Assembly (NCBI GenBank): GCA_022818135.1
Contig: JAFMSR010000019.1
Location: forward strand, 29,022,993 to 29,086,992
Length of the DNA: 64,000 bases
Direction: 5' to 3'
Origin: Saxidomus purpurata
Taxonomy: Eukaryota > Mollusca > Bivalvia > Venerida > Veneridae
The notes under the pieces are model-generated. The model had not been told where the DNA came from, did no database searches, and saw nothing but the letters and a program-made list of their open reading frames with translations. Shown piece after piece: positions 52,701 through 59,090 of this stretch (the first letter of the stretch is position 1; the number at the start of each line of letters is the position of its first letter). A program made the position numbers and the translations under genes.

Positions 52701-55700
52701 TGGTGCATACTTTTATCACACTGACATATTGCTGCATGTTTTTATCACACTGACATATTGCTGCATGTTTTTATCACACTGACATATTGCTGCATGTTTT
52801 TATCACACTGACATATTGCTGCATGCTTTTATCACACTGACATATTGCTGCATACTTTTATCACACTGACATATTGCTGCATGCTTTTATCACACTGACA
52901 TATTGCTGCATGTTTTTATCACACTGACATATTGCTGCATGCTTTTATCACACTGACATATTGCTGCATACTTTTATCACACTGACATATTGCTGCATGT
53001 TTTTATCACACTGACATATTGCTGCATGCTTTTATCGCACTGACGTTATAGCAATAGCAATGTAATTTGTCATTTTGGATCGTTCCATTCTAGAGACAAT
53101 AATTTGGGAAATATAAAAAATAGTACGATACACTGATTTAAGTTGGATAATGACTATTAGCTTAAAGGAAACTGTAAACAATGTTTGTACTTCTTTCCAT
53201 ATATTATTCTGTGTATGAAATGTTGATAACTGTTGTATTGATTTTGGAATAAAATATCAATGATGCCGTCAACGTACGAGTTCGGTTAACGCTCTGCATT
53301 CTAGAATACTTTAAACTTAATAAAATGAAAGCTGCAAAGCATGACAAATCCACGATGTAAAACGTATTAAATGTATCAAAATGAAAAACAAAATAAAGGA
53401 AATATCTAAAAATGTACTATTCTACATATTTATGAAAAGAAAACAATACATAAAATACCTGATAGATGCATTGACTCAAATCCCATATTTAAGACCGTTG
53501 TTGAATATTCTACTGTTGTTCTTATTTCTCTTGAATACACAACTATTATAGTGCCGTACATATTAGTGTAAGAATACGTTGATAAGGATTGTCAGCGGAC
53601 ACTTACAATTTTATAACTTTAGAACATCTCCCGTTTATTGAAATGTTGAATCCCCATTACACAATCACAGCCGTTGTGGTGTGTTTTCAGTTACGTTGCG
53701 TGTCGTATGTGAAGTAGTTACATGAACGTTCTCTAAACTCACCTAAAGAGGCATACCCTAAATCTGGGATCAATTTAATTAACATCAAAAATACTTCTAT
53801 TCAAATAATTGAAAGGTTTGCCAACAACTATTAAAGATCTAGCTAAAACTTCCAGTAAACGTTTTACGGAAACAAACGGCTCGTTGAAGGGAAGGCCACT
53901 TTAAAGGCAACCGGATATCAAATAATTTTATTCTTTAAGGATTTTCAATTAAATGTGACAATTACTTTCTTTGAATAAATCATGTAAAAGGAGTATCTTA
54001 AGCAGTTATATCACTTATTTCACTGCTTGCGAGGGTATACTTCAAAAAGTGTCCATTACTTATCAATAAGGCTGGTGACCTAACTTTGTTTTTTCTGACT
54101 TATCAGGTATTACCCTAACAACAAGCAAATATACTTAAAATCTCATTGCTTGAAAAAATCAAATGTCTTTACTAAACTCAAGTAAGATCAGTCTAGTTAA
54201 TTTACCTGAACAAATAACTCAAATGTGTCTTGAATGAAAACAAAAATGTTTAGGGGATTGAAGTGGTACATGTACATGTGTTGCACGCCCTGAACTTAGT
54301 GTTTATATAAAATTCTACAAGAGTACTAAACCTGAACAAATAATTCCGACGTCTCTTGAGTGAGAACAAACAGTGTTAGCATCAAACGTGCAATCCCGAA
54401 GATGCGACTCAGATCCGTAACACTGAAAGTCCTGTGCAAATATAGGGCCTATACCTTGTCCAAAATGAGCTCCGGAGAAGTAACTCGTTGACCTGCATTA
54501 ATAGAATAATAATAAATCATTTAATTATGCTGAAATGATCGTGTGGCTTACAAACTATACTTATTTGTAAAAATGAATTATATTGTCAGCGCAAAAAAAT
54601 TAACTTAAGATAGTTAGTTCAAAACAAAAAATGAAAAAACCTAGTGACGTATTTAAAGAGAATCATTCAGTAAAAGTGGACAATAGAGTAATGGGAAATA
54701 ATGCTTAGTATTTATTCCGTCAGACATTTGTTTGCATTTATACATTCATATTTTTGATATTATAACAAGTGATTGCCAAAGAAAGTCCACTGCTGTTAGT
54801 TGCAAAGGCTTTAAGCGGATGCGAAGGAAGTCACTTGTGGCAAGAGGATGCAAACGGTTTCTAAGGAAGTGATTGGTTACTGGGGCAGCTCTCTGGTAGC
54901 GGCGGAAATGAGATGTTACTGAGGAAGTCACTGGTTGCTTAGGAAGTCATGGGTGCTAAGAAAGTCACTGGTTCGTAAGGAAGGCAGCTACTGGGAGAAC
55001 TCTGTAGTTGCTAGGGGACTAAGTTGTTGCTTACGAGGTCAATATTTGCTTAGGAAGTCACTTGTTCGTAGGGTAGGTTACAAGTTGTAAGGTGACTAAG
55101 ATGTTGCTAATGAAGTCAATGGCTGCTAAATAGTCACCGGTTGCAAGGTGAGGTCACTTGTTGCTAAGTAGGTCATAAACTTAGGAAATCACTTGTTGCT
55201 AGGAGAAATAACTGGTTGCTTAGGAATTCACTGGTAGATAGGGGACAACGTTGTTGCAAAGGAAGTCAAAGGTTGCTAACAAAGTCATTTGTTCCTAAGG
55301 ACTAAGTTGTTGTTAAGGAAGTCAATCGTTGCTAAGGAAATTACATGTTCCTAGTGGAAGAAATTGGCTGCTAAAGAATTCAGTGGTTAGTAGCTGAACT
55401 CACTGACTTTTTAGGAGACTAAGTTGTTGCTAAGGAAGTCAATGGTTGTTAAGGAAGTCACTGGTTCCTAGAGAAAGTCACTGGTTGCTTCGGAACTAAG
55501 TTTTTGCTAAGGAAATCAATGGTTGTTAAGGAAGTCACTTGTTACTGAGGAAGTGACTGGGTGCTAGGTAAGTCCCTTGTTGCTATAGGAACTACAACCC
55601 TTTACTCTATATACATACTATATAAGAGTCCCCCAGGGAGGGGTCATGTTGACCCAAGAGTTATGATCTGAACAAACTTGGAAGATGTCTACAAGACAAT

Positions 55701-58175
55701 GCTACATGCTCAATATCTAAGCTCTATACCTTGTGATTTTGAAAGAGAAGATTTTTAAAGATTTCTACATAGGTCTATGAAAACATACCCCTAGGGACCA
55801 CCTTAAACCACAGGGGCAAAGTTTAAACAAACTTGGTAGAGGTTCACCAGGTAATGCTGTATACTAAATATCTAAGTTTTAGGCCTTGTGGTTTTGGAGA
55901 AGAAGATTTTCAGATGTTTACTATATAAGTATATGGTTAACAAGTGGCCCCCATGGCAGAATCAATTTTGACCACAAGTTAAAGATTTGAACAATGTGTG
56001 CGGAGGTCCACTTGGCAATGCTACATGCCAAATATCAAACCACTTGTACTCGTGGTTTCAGAGAAAGTATTTTTAAAGTTTTTAAGTTTGTAAGTCTATA
56101 TCGAAACCACTATCTCCTGGGTGTGGTCAATTTACCCCAGGGGCATGATTTGAACAAATTTAATAGAGGCTCAGTAGGGAATGTCAAGACGTTTTTCCTA
56201 CAGAAACCTATTAAAAGCAAGTGAACCCTAGTGTAAGGTCTATATTGACCTGGGGATCATGATTTGAACACTTTTGGTAGATGTCGACTAGGCAGCTACA
56301 CGCCAAATATCTTATGTCTGGGCATGTGGTTTCAGAGGAATTTATTTTTAAGTTTTTCCCGGGCGGGTTAGATTTTGACCCGGGGCTCAAGACTAGTATA
56401 GTTTTGATACATGTCTACTAGGCAATGCTACAAGCCAAATATCTTAGCTCTAAGTCATGTGATTTTAGAAAGTGTTTTGCATTTTTGCATTGGGATGTCT
56501 GCTTTTTTGGCATGATGAGGGATTGTTAAACTATTTAGAAAATATTTTTTTAAATTGTCTTTAAAATGCTTTGGTCTTGAAAAATGTTTGTATTTATCTT
56601 ATGGATAGTAGTAAATTTATTAAGATACAAAAGATTCCCACTTTCGTCTAAAAGGTCATTTATTGAAATACACCTAACACTTGTTACCCCAATTTTGAAA
56701 AAAATAAAGATACTTGAATTATTATGATAATGTCTGCATTTCAGTTTGGTAAGATTTGAACAATTTTGGAAGAGACCAAATGGGCAATGCTACATACCAA
56801 ATATCTCAGCTCTACCCTTGTTGTTTAAAGAAGAAGGATTTTTAAGTATGATCCTATTTGTTCCTACAGCAACCAGCGTTCTGCATTGAATGGAATTATT
56901 TGAAGAAATTTGGTAGAGCTTCACATAAAGGAACATTTCTGGCAAGTTTCATAAACATTGCGCTAGTGGTTTTAGGGGAGATGTCATTTGAAGCAATATG
57001 AACGACGGACGCCAGACGACGGACGGACGTCGGATATTCAACGATCCTAAAATCTCTTATGACCACTTCGTGGTCAGGTGAGCTACGTTGTAACAAAAAG
57101 CTGTTGAATATGCACTGCTTACAAAAGTCCCATCATTTTACACATTACTGTGGCATCTTGCATATCAAAACGATAATCACAAACGCTTCCCCATACTCCA
57201 TCTACCTCTATCTCCACACGCCCATCGAATGGCCCACTTCCACCAGCAAGTCTGATGTCACTCACATTAAGACCTGAAACTAGATTGTAAAGGAAATAAC
57301 AATTTATTTAGGTTGCACTATTTTTACATTTCACTCGTGAAACTGTCACATTAAAATAGTCGATACAAATGCAGCTCTTTTTATAAAAAACAGTTGACAA
57401 AGAATTTATTTATTCGTTTGAAAATATGTAATATTTACCAACTGGTTTTGATGAAAATCCAACAACGGCTTTTACAGATGAAGGACGGACAAAATTATTT
57501 CGTCGGTGTGACCTTGACCTTTGACAAAATAACCATATGTTGTAAAATGCACAACAACACCTCATACTAATGCCTCACATCAAGTTTTATGAAAATCCAA
57601 CTCGAATGCTTTGAGATGAAGAGCGGACACTATTTTTTTTCAAAAATACAGGTTCCTGTAACCTTGACATTTTATCATATGCACCAATATTTTGATATAT
57701 ACAATGTTGCTTCTTACTAGTGCTTCCAACTTACTTTGACGAAATCCAACAAAGCGTTTTGGAGATCGAGAGCGGACAAGATTTTTAATATTCAGGCCAC
57801 TGTGACGACCTTGACATTTAACCATGAACCCACATTGTAATATGTACAATGATATATGATAGTAATTAAACATATTCATATCAGTTGCAGAGGAATTCTG
57901 GCGATTGCTTTTAACACATGGCATCGGGTAGAAATCATAAACCCGTAAAATAAAATAAAAACATACACACACAATTCTACAAATGTAAGTATTGAAACTG
58001 AATATTCAAATACCAATCTGTGTGCAAGTTAATGATGGCGGTGACCAACTTCCATTCCGGCAAATAGTGGTACTGTTGTTGATTTGATAGCCATTATAAC
58101 ATGATATTGTGAGTGCTTTGCCATCTGTAGAAATTGAATGCACTCTTCCATTGCCGACACTTATTGGCCCACATT
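25523..58175 (-). CDS. Multidomain SRCR/CCP-EB-NIDO-AMOP cell-surface or secreted protein, 31 exons seen, both ends missing
   Basis: Thirty-one exons give 5,433 coding bases (1,811 codons) with phases that agree at every junction. Visible order: CCP1-SRCR1-CCP2-SRCR2-SRCR3-CCP3-SRCR4-SRCR5-SRCR6-CCP4-SRCR7-CCP5 to CCP11-EB/EGF-NIDO-AMOP. Established: SRCR and CCP are extracellular disulfide modules for ligand recognition, and sponge aggregation receptors combine SRCR with CCP. NIDO-AMOP, usually followed by vWD, is the core of MUC4, SUSD2 and insect Mesh, which act in epithelial or cell adhesion. Inference: a membrane or secreted adhesion/recognition protein, perhaps in epithelial barrier or immunity. 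All SRCRs follow the six-cysteine group A pattern. The signal peptide exon and the 3' exons are not visible. Introns hold many transposons. Two or more adjacent genes mis-joined is possible, but the unbroken 1-1 phase chain argues for one gene. Confidence 0.8.
26058..26332 (-). CDS. Receptor exon 30: AMOP, first half
   Basis: Phase 1 start after CTTGCAG, phase 0 end before GTTTGT. Contains D-C-I-K-W and then E-C-P-C-D about 27 residues later, matching the C-x2-W and C-P-C pattern of AMOP, plus two further Cys. Confidence 0.85.
26513..26732 (-). CDS. Receptor exon 29: NIDO, C-terminal part
   Basis: Phase 0 start after GTTTACAG, phase 1 end before GTAATT. Begins S-S-T-F-Q-V-V-L-V-T-D-G and includes W-V-G-F-T, the F-Q-x-V-L and G-F segments typical of nidogen NIDO domains. 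Confidence 0.85.
27074..27406 (-). CDS. Receptor exon 28: NIDO, central part
   Basis: A 333-base exon in phase 0 at both ends. It encodes the G-F-L-S-F strand, the I-I-A-P-L-Y-G-P segment, S-V-W-Y-R-K and S-F-V-L-I-A-T-W, which are NIDO core elements. Confidence 0.9.
27795..27919 (-). CDS. Receptor exon 27: NIDO, N-terminal part
   Basis: Phase 1 start after TTTACAG, phase 0 end at TTATAT before GTGAGT. Encodes S-F-G, E-G-D and the F-P-I-F-E-E-F strand with T-D-L-Y that opens NIDO domains. Confidence 0.85.
28287..28409 (-). CDS. Receptor exon 26: EB/EGF-like cysteine module
   Basis: A 1-1 phase exon of 123 bases. Six Cys with C-x5-C-x6-C-x4-C-x-C-x11-C spacing, closest to EB or short EGF-like modules. 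It separates the CCP array from NIDO. Confidence 0.75.
28792..28968 (-). CDS. Receptor exon 25: CCP11
   Basis: Phase 1-1, 177 bases. Four CCP Cys (D-C-G, F-S-C, T-I-C, T-C) and the W-S-N-E-P-P tail. The acceptor is TCCCAG and the donor AAAAAAT|GTGAGT. Reading past the donor gives a stop codon, so the splice is needed. Confidence 0.85.
29466..29645 (-). CDS. Receptor exon 24: CCP10
   Basis: Phase 1-1, 180 bases. Starts V-C-E-D-P, contains I-K-C, I-T-C and W-S-D-T-P-K-C. The donor is GTGAGT. Confidence 0.88.
30087..30266 (-). CDS. Receptor exon 23: CCP9
   Basis: Phase 1-1, 180 bases. D-C-G-K, I-E-C, I-C and W-N-Y-S-A-S-C. The third-to-fourth Cys loop is a little longer than in its neighbours. 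Confidence 0.88.
30514..30681 (-). CDS. Receptor exon 22: CCP8
   Basis: Phase 1-1, 168 bases. D-C-G-D-P, I-T-C, I-I-C and W-T-D-S-P-V-C: a standard CCP. Confidence 0.9.
30865..31041 (-). CDS. Receptor exon 21: CCP7
   Basis: Phase 1-1, 177 bases. D-C-G-D-P, I-N-C-W, V-S-C and W-E-S-I-P-T-C. The donor is GTAGGT. Confidence 0.9.
31294..31467 (-). CDS. Receptor exon 20: CCP6
   Basis: Phase 1-1, 174 bases. D-C-G-D-P-T-P, I-S-C-D-E-G-Y, V-T-C and W-T-D-N-T-I-C. Confidence 0.9.
31854..32021 (-). CDS. Receptor exon 19: CCP5
   Basis: Phase 1-1, 168 bases. D-C-G-D-P-K-P-E-N-G, V-T-C, I-T-C and W-N-D-K-P-M-C. It is the first of seven consecutive CCP exons. Confidence 0.9.
32563..32726 (-). CDS. Receptor exon 18: SRCR7, second half
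   Basis: Phase 2-1, 164 bases. Y-G-E-G-T-G-P-I-F, then four Cys (I-S-C, N-N-C, N-C-Y-H, V-N-C) as in group A SRCR. Confidence 0.88.
32922..33078 (-). CDS. Receptor exon 17: SRCR7, first half
   Basis: Phase 1-2, 157 bases. V-T-D-I-K-L, G-R-V-E-I, W-G-T-I-C-D-D and V-I-C-N-M-I-G-Y. The donor GTATGT falls after G-Y-P, as in the other first halves. Confidence 0.88.
33407..33574 (-). CDS. Receptor exon 16: CCP4
   Basis: Phase 1-1, 168 bases. E-C-G-Q-P, A-D-C, L-T-C and W-I-K-D-G-E-C. It is the most diverged CCP, with an aromatic-rich first loop. Confidence 0.85.
34068..34856. mobile_element. Full-length copy of the CAGTAGTCGG MITE family (789 bp)
   Basis: The left end (34068, preceded by TA) and right end (34856, reverse strand) are inverted repeats ending in CAATnnTC(G/A)GA(A/G)CGTAACAG. 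The interior near both ends is rich in TATATCGTGCGTA-type words. This copy shows that the two arm types seen singly at 12407, 42847 and 48528 belong to one element. Its right end lies 7 bases from the donor of the SRCR6 exon. Confidence 0.75.
34864..35024 (-). CDS. Receptor exon 15: SRCR6, second half
   Basis: Phase 2-1, 161 bases. Y-G-E-G-S-G-P-I-F-I-D with four Cys (L-F-C, N-S-C, N-E-C-K-H, I-V-C). The donor is GTGGGC, weaker than its siblings, and a MITE begins 7 bases into the intron. Confidence 0.85.
35515..35671 (-). CDS. Receptor exon 14: SRCR6, first half
   Basis: Phase 1-2, 157 bases. F-D-G-R-A-E-I, W-G-T-I-C-D-E and F-C-G-L-L-G-L. The donor is GTTAGA. Confidence 0.86.
36777..36943 (-). 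CDS. Receptor exon 13: SRCR5, second half, lacks Cys7
   Basis: Phase 2-1, 167 bases. Y-G-Q-G-T-G-P-I-Y-I-D, L-D-C, N-Q-C and V-V-C. Where the other six domains have a Cys two residues before a conserved His or its equivalent, this one has Ile (I-N-H-N-E-D-V). See SRCR5 first half for the paired change. Confidence 0.86.
37533..37689 (-). CDS. Receptor exon 12: SRCR5, first half, lacks Cys2
   Basis: Phase 1-2, 157 bases. F-H-G-R-V-E-L, W-G-T-V-A-D-N and V-I-C-R-M-L-G. The Cys of the W-G-T-V-C motif is Ala here. Established group A pairing is C2-C7, C3-C8, C5-C6, so this domain has lost exactly one disulfide. Confidence 0.86.
37846..38009 (-). CDS. Receptor exon 11: SRCR4, second half
   Basis: Phase 2-1, 164 bases. 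F-G-Q-G-Q-G-R-I-Y-V-D, I-C-N-G, N-N-C, N-T-C-T-H-A-E-D-V and V-V-C. Confidence 0.87.
38058..40406. mobile_element. TTAA-flanked TIR transposon with nested element A
   Basis: AGGTCCCATTGATT at 38062 is exactly inverted at 40389-40402, and looser similarity continues inward for about 10 bases. TTAA lies immediately outside both ends (38058-38061 and 40403-40406), the target duplication of piggyBac-type elements. No transposase frame is present, so it is non-autonomous. The middle (about 38367-39870) is a copy of element A. It sits in the intron that splits SRCR4. Confidence 0.7.
38367..39870 (+). mobile_element. Element A, uninterrupted copy
   Basis: Collinear with 16853-17862 plus 23117-23717. 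It holds the empty form of the retrotransposon target site, a single AACAAATCATATC at 39177-39189. No protein is encoded. Confidence 0.65.
40787..40943 (-). CDS. Receptor exon 10: SRCR4, first half
   Basis: Phase 1-2, 157 bases. I-V-D-I-R-L-V, G-R-V-E-L, W-G-T-V-C-D-N and V-L-C-E-M-T-G-L. The donor is GTAAGT. Confidence 0.87.
41131..41289 (-). CDS. Receptor exon 9: CCP3
   Basis: Phase 1-1, 159 bases. A-C-G-Q-L-D-I-P-N-G, A-K-C, L-Y-C and W-I-H-K-D-A-C. A stronger-looking GTATGG donor lies 8 bases upstream, but only the GTGTGT donor keeps phase 1. The start follows CTTAG. Confidence 0.78.
41400..42846 (-). mobile_element. Penelope-like retroelement fragment (RT C-terminal part plus 3' sequence)
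   Basis: A minus-strand RT frame (42846-42000) is followed by non-coding 3' sequence containing a CA microsatellite. The 5' part is cut off where a MITE arm starts at 42847. It lies in the 7.4-kb intron between SRCR3 and CCP3. The left limit is approximate. Confidence 0.6.
41464..41550. repeat. CA-rich microsatellite
   Basis: Interrupted (CA)n with GCACA and GACA variants. The Cys/Val-rich open frames on its minus strand are translations of this repeat and not genes. Confidence 0.85.
42000..42908 (-). pseudogene. Truncated Penelope-like reverse transcriptase
   Basis: The 302-codon frame carries G-I-P-M-G-T-N-C-A-P (residues 39-48) and R-Y-L-D-D-I-L (83-89), the catalytic Y-x-D-D of RTs. It also has F-L-D-L-H-L-S and K-I-Y-D-K-R-D-D-F, which I recognise from the M-G-T-N-C-A-P class of RTs widespread in bivalves and cnidarians. 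I place it with Penelope-like elements tentatively. The first 21 residues are read from the inserted MITE, so they are not native. RT fingers and any GIY-YIG endonuclease are missing. Confidence 0.65.
42847..43030 (+). mobile_element. CAGTAGTCGG MITE family, single arm
   Basis: Starts CAGTAGTCGGAACGTAACAG after TA. It matches the right arm of the 34068-34856 copy read inwards (GATATACGCA, GGTAAATA, CGATAAACGATTCAGAA, CGCACGCTACA). The rest of the element is absent. Confidence 0.65.
43069..44900. repeat. Hairpin-ended array of about 155-bp units
   Basis: Opens with a palindrome (43069-43092, 9-bp stem GCACCCGAA). CCGTCCGT-rich sequence follows near 43290-43325, then about nine degenerate units anchored on TTGTCCGGAGCATAACTCC (about 43333, 43487, 43634, 43791, 43954, 44190, 44339, 44492, 44692). 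It closes near a second palindrome, GCCATGTCTTACATGGC (44881-44897). This layout resembles bivalve pearl-type repeats, which others have linked to non-autonomous Helitron/Helentron elements. Confidence 0.65.
45150..45250 (-). repeat. Possible tRNA-derived SINE remnant
   Basis: On the minus strand CTCATGAGACCAGCGGTTCA is followed by AACCCC, giving a perfect RNA polymerase III B-box (GGTTCAAACCC). After it comes a run of about 18 T. The A box is unclear. Chance or a tRNA-like fragment is possible. Confidence 0.35.
45272..45352 (+). repeat. Three tandem copies of a 25-bp unit
   Basis: AACAGAGTATTCTCCCTTTT recurs three times with 25-bp spacing, nearly identical. Confidence 0.85.
45385..45920 (-). 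repeat. Hairpin-ended array of about 155-178-bp units
   Basis: GACGGACGGACGGACGAC at 45393, then units anchored on GTGAAAGTTTGGTTGAAATC (about 45463, 45641, 45796). It closes with a palindrome at 45890-45920 (stem AACCAGG...CCTGGTT around TTCCTTCGGAA). Same layout as the arrays at 43069 and 55600 but with unrelated unit sequence. Short repeated frames here are not genes. Confidence 0.65.
46525..47810 (-). mobile_element. Second copy of the retrotransposon 3' region
   Basis: Reverse-strand match to 15270-16755 over its whole length. Only non-coding 3' sequence is present, so it is a 5'-truncated insertion of the same family, in the SRCR3-CCP3 intron. Confidence 0.55.
47930..48528 (-). mobile_element. 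CAGTAGTCGG MITE family, reverse copy
   Basis: The terminal CAGTAGTCGGAACGTAACAG ends at 48528 on the minus strand. Full-length match to 12407-12955, including ATACACGATATACGATTGAC and CGAAGCAA. Lies 160 bases beyond the donor of the SRCR3 second half. Confidence 0.7.
48691..48857 (-). CDS. Receptor exon 8: SRCR3, second half
   Basis: Phase 2-1, 167 bases. Y-G-Q-G-S-E-P-I (Glu in place of the usual Gly), V-Y-C-G-G, N-D-C, Y-C-S-H and L-V-C. All four C-terminal Cys are present. Confidence 0.85.
49030..49225 (-). CDS. Receptor exon 7: SRCR3, first half with tyrosine-rich insertion
   Basis: Phase 1-2, 196 bases against 151-157 in the other six, so 39-45 bases longer. After W-G-T-V-C-S come N-D-Y-D-Y-Y-Y-Y-Y and then T-L-C-R-M-L. 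The insertion is encoded by an AAT/ATT-type microsatellite and keeps the frame. Confidence 0.8.
49083..49125 (-). repeat. Coding (ATT/ATA)n microsatellite
   Basis: A run of TAATAATAATAAT with CAT interruptions on the plus strand, translated on the minus strand as a Tyr/Asp-rich stretch between SRCR3 Cys2 and Cys3. Confidence 0.85.
49711..49871 (-). CDS. Receptor exon 6: SRCR2, second half
   Basis: Phase 2-1, 161 bases. Y-G-A-G-S-G-P-I-Y-L, L-N-C-A-G-T-E-S-H, N-N-C, H-S-C-N-R-Y-E-D and V-V-C. The donor is GTAAGT. Confidence 0.88.
50973..51123 (-). CDS. Receptor exon 5: SRCR2, first half
   Basis: Phase 1-2, 151 bases. I-S-D-I-R-L-V-N-G, V-E-L, W-G-T-V-C-D-D-G-F and V-I-C-R-M-L-G-F. The donor is GTAAGT. 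Confidence 0.88.
51932..52093 (-). CDS. Receptor exon 4: CCP2
   Basis: Phase 1-1, 162 bases. E-C-G-Q-I-S, G-R-V-H-S-I-S-A-D-G, I-S-C, T-T-C and W-S-S-S-P-L-A-C. About two-thirds identical to CCP1 and of identical length, so a recent duplicate. Confidence 0.9.
52166..53044. repeat. 29-bp minisatellite, about 30 copies, with trimer higher-order pattern
   Basis: The unit is CACACTGACATATTGCTGCA plus nine variable bases (GTTTTTATC, GCTTTTATC or ACTTTTATC). The left edge is diverged (TTACGCTGAC variants, 31-bp units) and the interior is homogeneous. It lies in the intron between SRCR1 and CCP2. Confidence 0.9.
54332..54492 (-). CDS. Receptor exon 3: SRCR1, second half
   Basis: Phase 2-1, 161 bases. 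F-G-Q-G-I-G-P-I-F, F-Q-C-Y-G-S-E-S-H, R-D-C, V-C-S-H and I-I-C. Confidence 0.88.
54770..55600. repeat. Degenerate 19-20-bp tandem array
   Basis: Many imperfect copies built on GGTTGCTAAGGAAGTCACT, with heavy point change and indels, over about 800 bases of the SRCR1 intron. An old minisatellite. Confidence 0.8.
55600..57075. repeat. Hairpin-ended array of about 165-bp units
   Basis: Units are anchored on GGCAATGCTACATGCCAAAT and GATTTGAACAAACTTGG (about 55699, 55853, 56017, 56290, 56427, 56787). It is closed by GACGGACGGACG-type sequence (57001-57032) and the palindrome GACCACTTCGTGGTC (57061-57075). I know this ending from bivalve genomic repeats. It abuts the SRCR1 first-half exon, which ends 48 bases away. 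Confidence 0.7.
57123..57273 (-). CDS. Receptor exon 2: SRCR1, first half
   Basis: Phase 1-2, 151 bases. V-S-D-I-R-L, F-D-G-R-V-E-I, W-G-S-V-C-D and V-M-C-K-M-M-G-L. The donor GTAAGC follows G-L-L, in the same place as in the other SRCRs. Confidence 0.88.
57440..57830. repeat. About 140-bp repeat, three degenerate units
   Basis: Anchors AAAATCCAAC...GGACGGAC recur near 57456, 57591 and 57740, each followed by GTGACCTTGAC-like text. In the intron between CCP1 and SRCR1. Confidence 0.6.
58014..58175 (-). CDS. Receptor exon 1 visible: CCP1
   Basis: Phase 1-1, 162 bases. E-C-G-P-I-S, G-R-V-H-S-I-S-T-D-G, I-S-C, T-I-C and W-S-P-P-S-L-T-C. Because it starts in phase 1 after an AG acceptor, at least one exon must lie upstream, in or past the N gap. 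Confidence 0.9.
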
Positions 58176-58295
58176 CTGCAAAAAATAAAACAAAAAATTA
58201 ATAATTTCAATTCTTCACTCTTGATAACTTAACGATGCTAGACATTACAGAAATATTGTTTCAAACTAAATCTGATAAGTCTTAAATGCTGAAAC

Positions 58296-58795
58296 NNNNN
58301 NNNNNNNNNNNNNNNNNNNNNNNNNNNNNNNNNNNNNNNNNNNNNNNNNNNNNNNNNNNNNNNNNNNNNNNNNNNNNNNNNNNNNNNNNNNNNNNNNNNN
58401 NNNNNNNNNNNNNNNNNNNNNNNNNNNNNNNNNNNNNNNNNNNNNNNNNNNNNNNNNNNNNNNNNNNNNNNNNNNNNNNNNNNNNNNNNNNNNNNNNNNN
58501 NNNNNNNNNNNNNNNNNNNNNNNNNNNNNNNNNNNNNNNNNNNNNNNNNNNNNNNNNNNNNNNNNNNNNNNNNNNNNNNNNNNNNNNNNNNNNNNNNNNN
58601 NNNNNNNNNNNNNNNNNNNNNNNNNNNNNNNNNNNNNNNNNNNNNNNNNNNNNNNNNNNNNNNNNNNNNNNNNNNNNNNNNNNNNNNNNNNNNNNNNNNN
58701 NNNNNNNNNNNNNNNNNNNNNNNNNNNNNNNNNNNNNNNNNNNNNNNNNNNNNNNNNNNNNNNNNNNNNNNNNNNNNNNNNNNNNNNNNNNNNNN
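58296..58795. other. Assembly gap, 500 N
   Basis: Exactly 500 N, 120 bases upstream of CCP1. It probably hides the 5' exon or exons (signal peptide) and possibly the promoter of the receptor gene. Confidence 0.95.
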
Positions 58796-59080
58796 TAATA
58801 CGTATGTATACGTAAGTATGAAGAATATGTTACCGAGAGTAAAAATGTCAGTATTATTTTCACATATATTATATGTTTGAAAACACAGACAGTAATTAAG
58901 ACTTTGGTTTAGTAATAATTGGTTAACTGCGGAGTTGGTAGAATTTTTATTTAAAAGTGATGTACGGGACAGGAACGTGTTTTATCAGAACGATATACCT
59001 AAAAAGAATACGTTATAACAACCAAGATGGAAATATCATGAATACATCTAAGAGTTTGATAAACGGTTATGCAGATTCAC

Positions 59081-59090
59081 ATATTTTATT
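59081..59090 (-). terminator. Candidate poly(A) signal of the TRIM-like gene
   Basis: The minus strand reads AATAAAATAT here, about 210 bases past the stop at 59300. It would end that gene before the receptor gene's missing 5' exon. Confidence 0.45.

Noticed and set aside
52166..53044. Regular 29-bp repeats that could be taken for a CRISPR array.
   Set aside because: There are no unique spacers; the units are head-to-tail, in a eukaryotic intron.
58796..58863. A hydrophobic frame reading K-I-I-L-T-F-L-L-S-V-T-Y on the minus strand, like a signal peptide, just upstream of the CCP1 exon.
   Set aside because: It begins at GTG, no in-frame ATG precedes it, and it runs into the N gap, so neither start nor splice can be checked. 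It remains only a possible lead for the receptor 5' exon.
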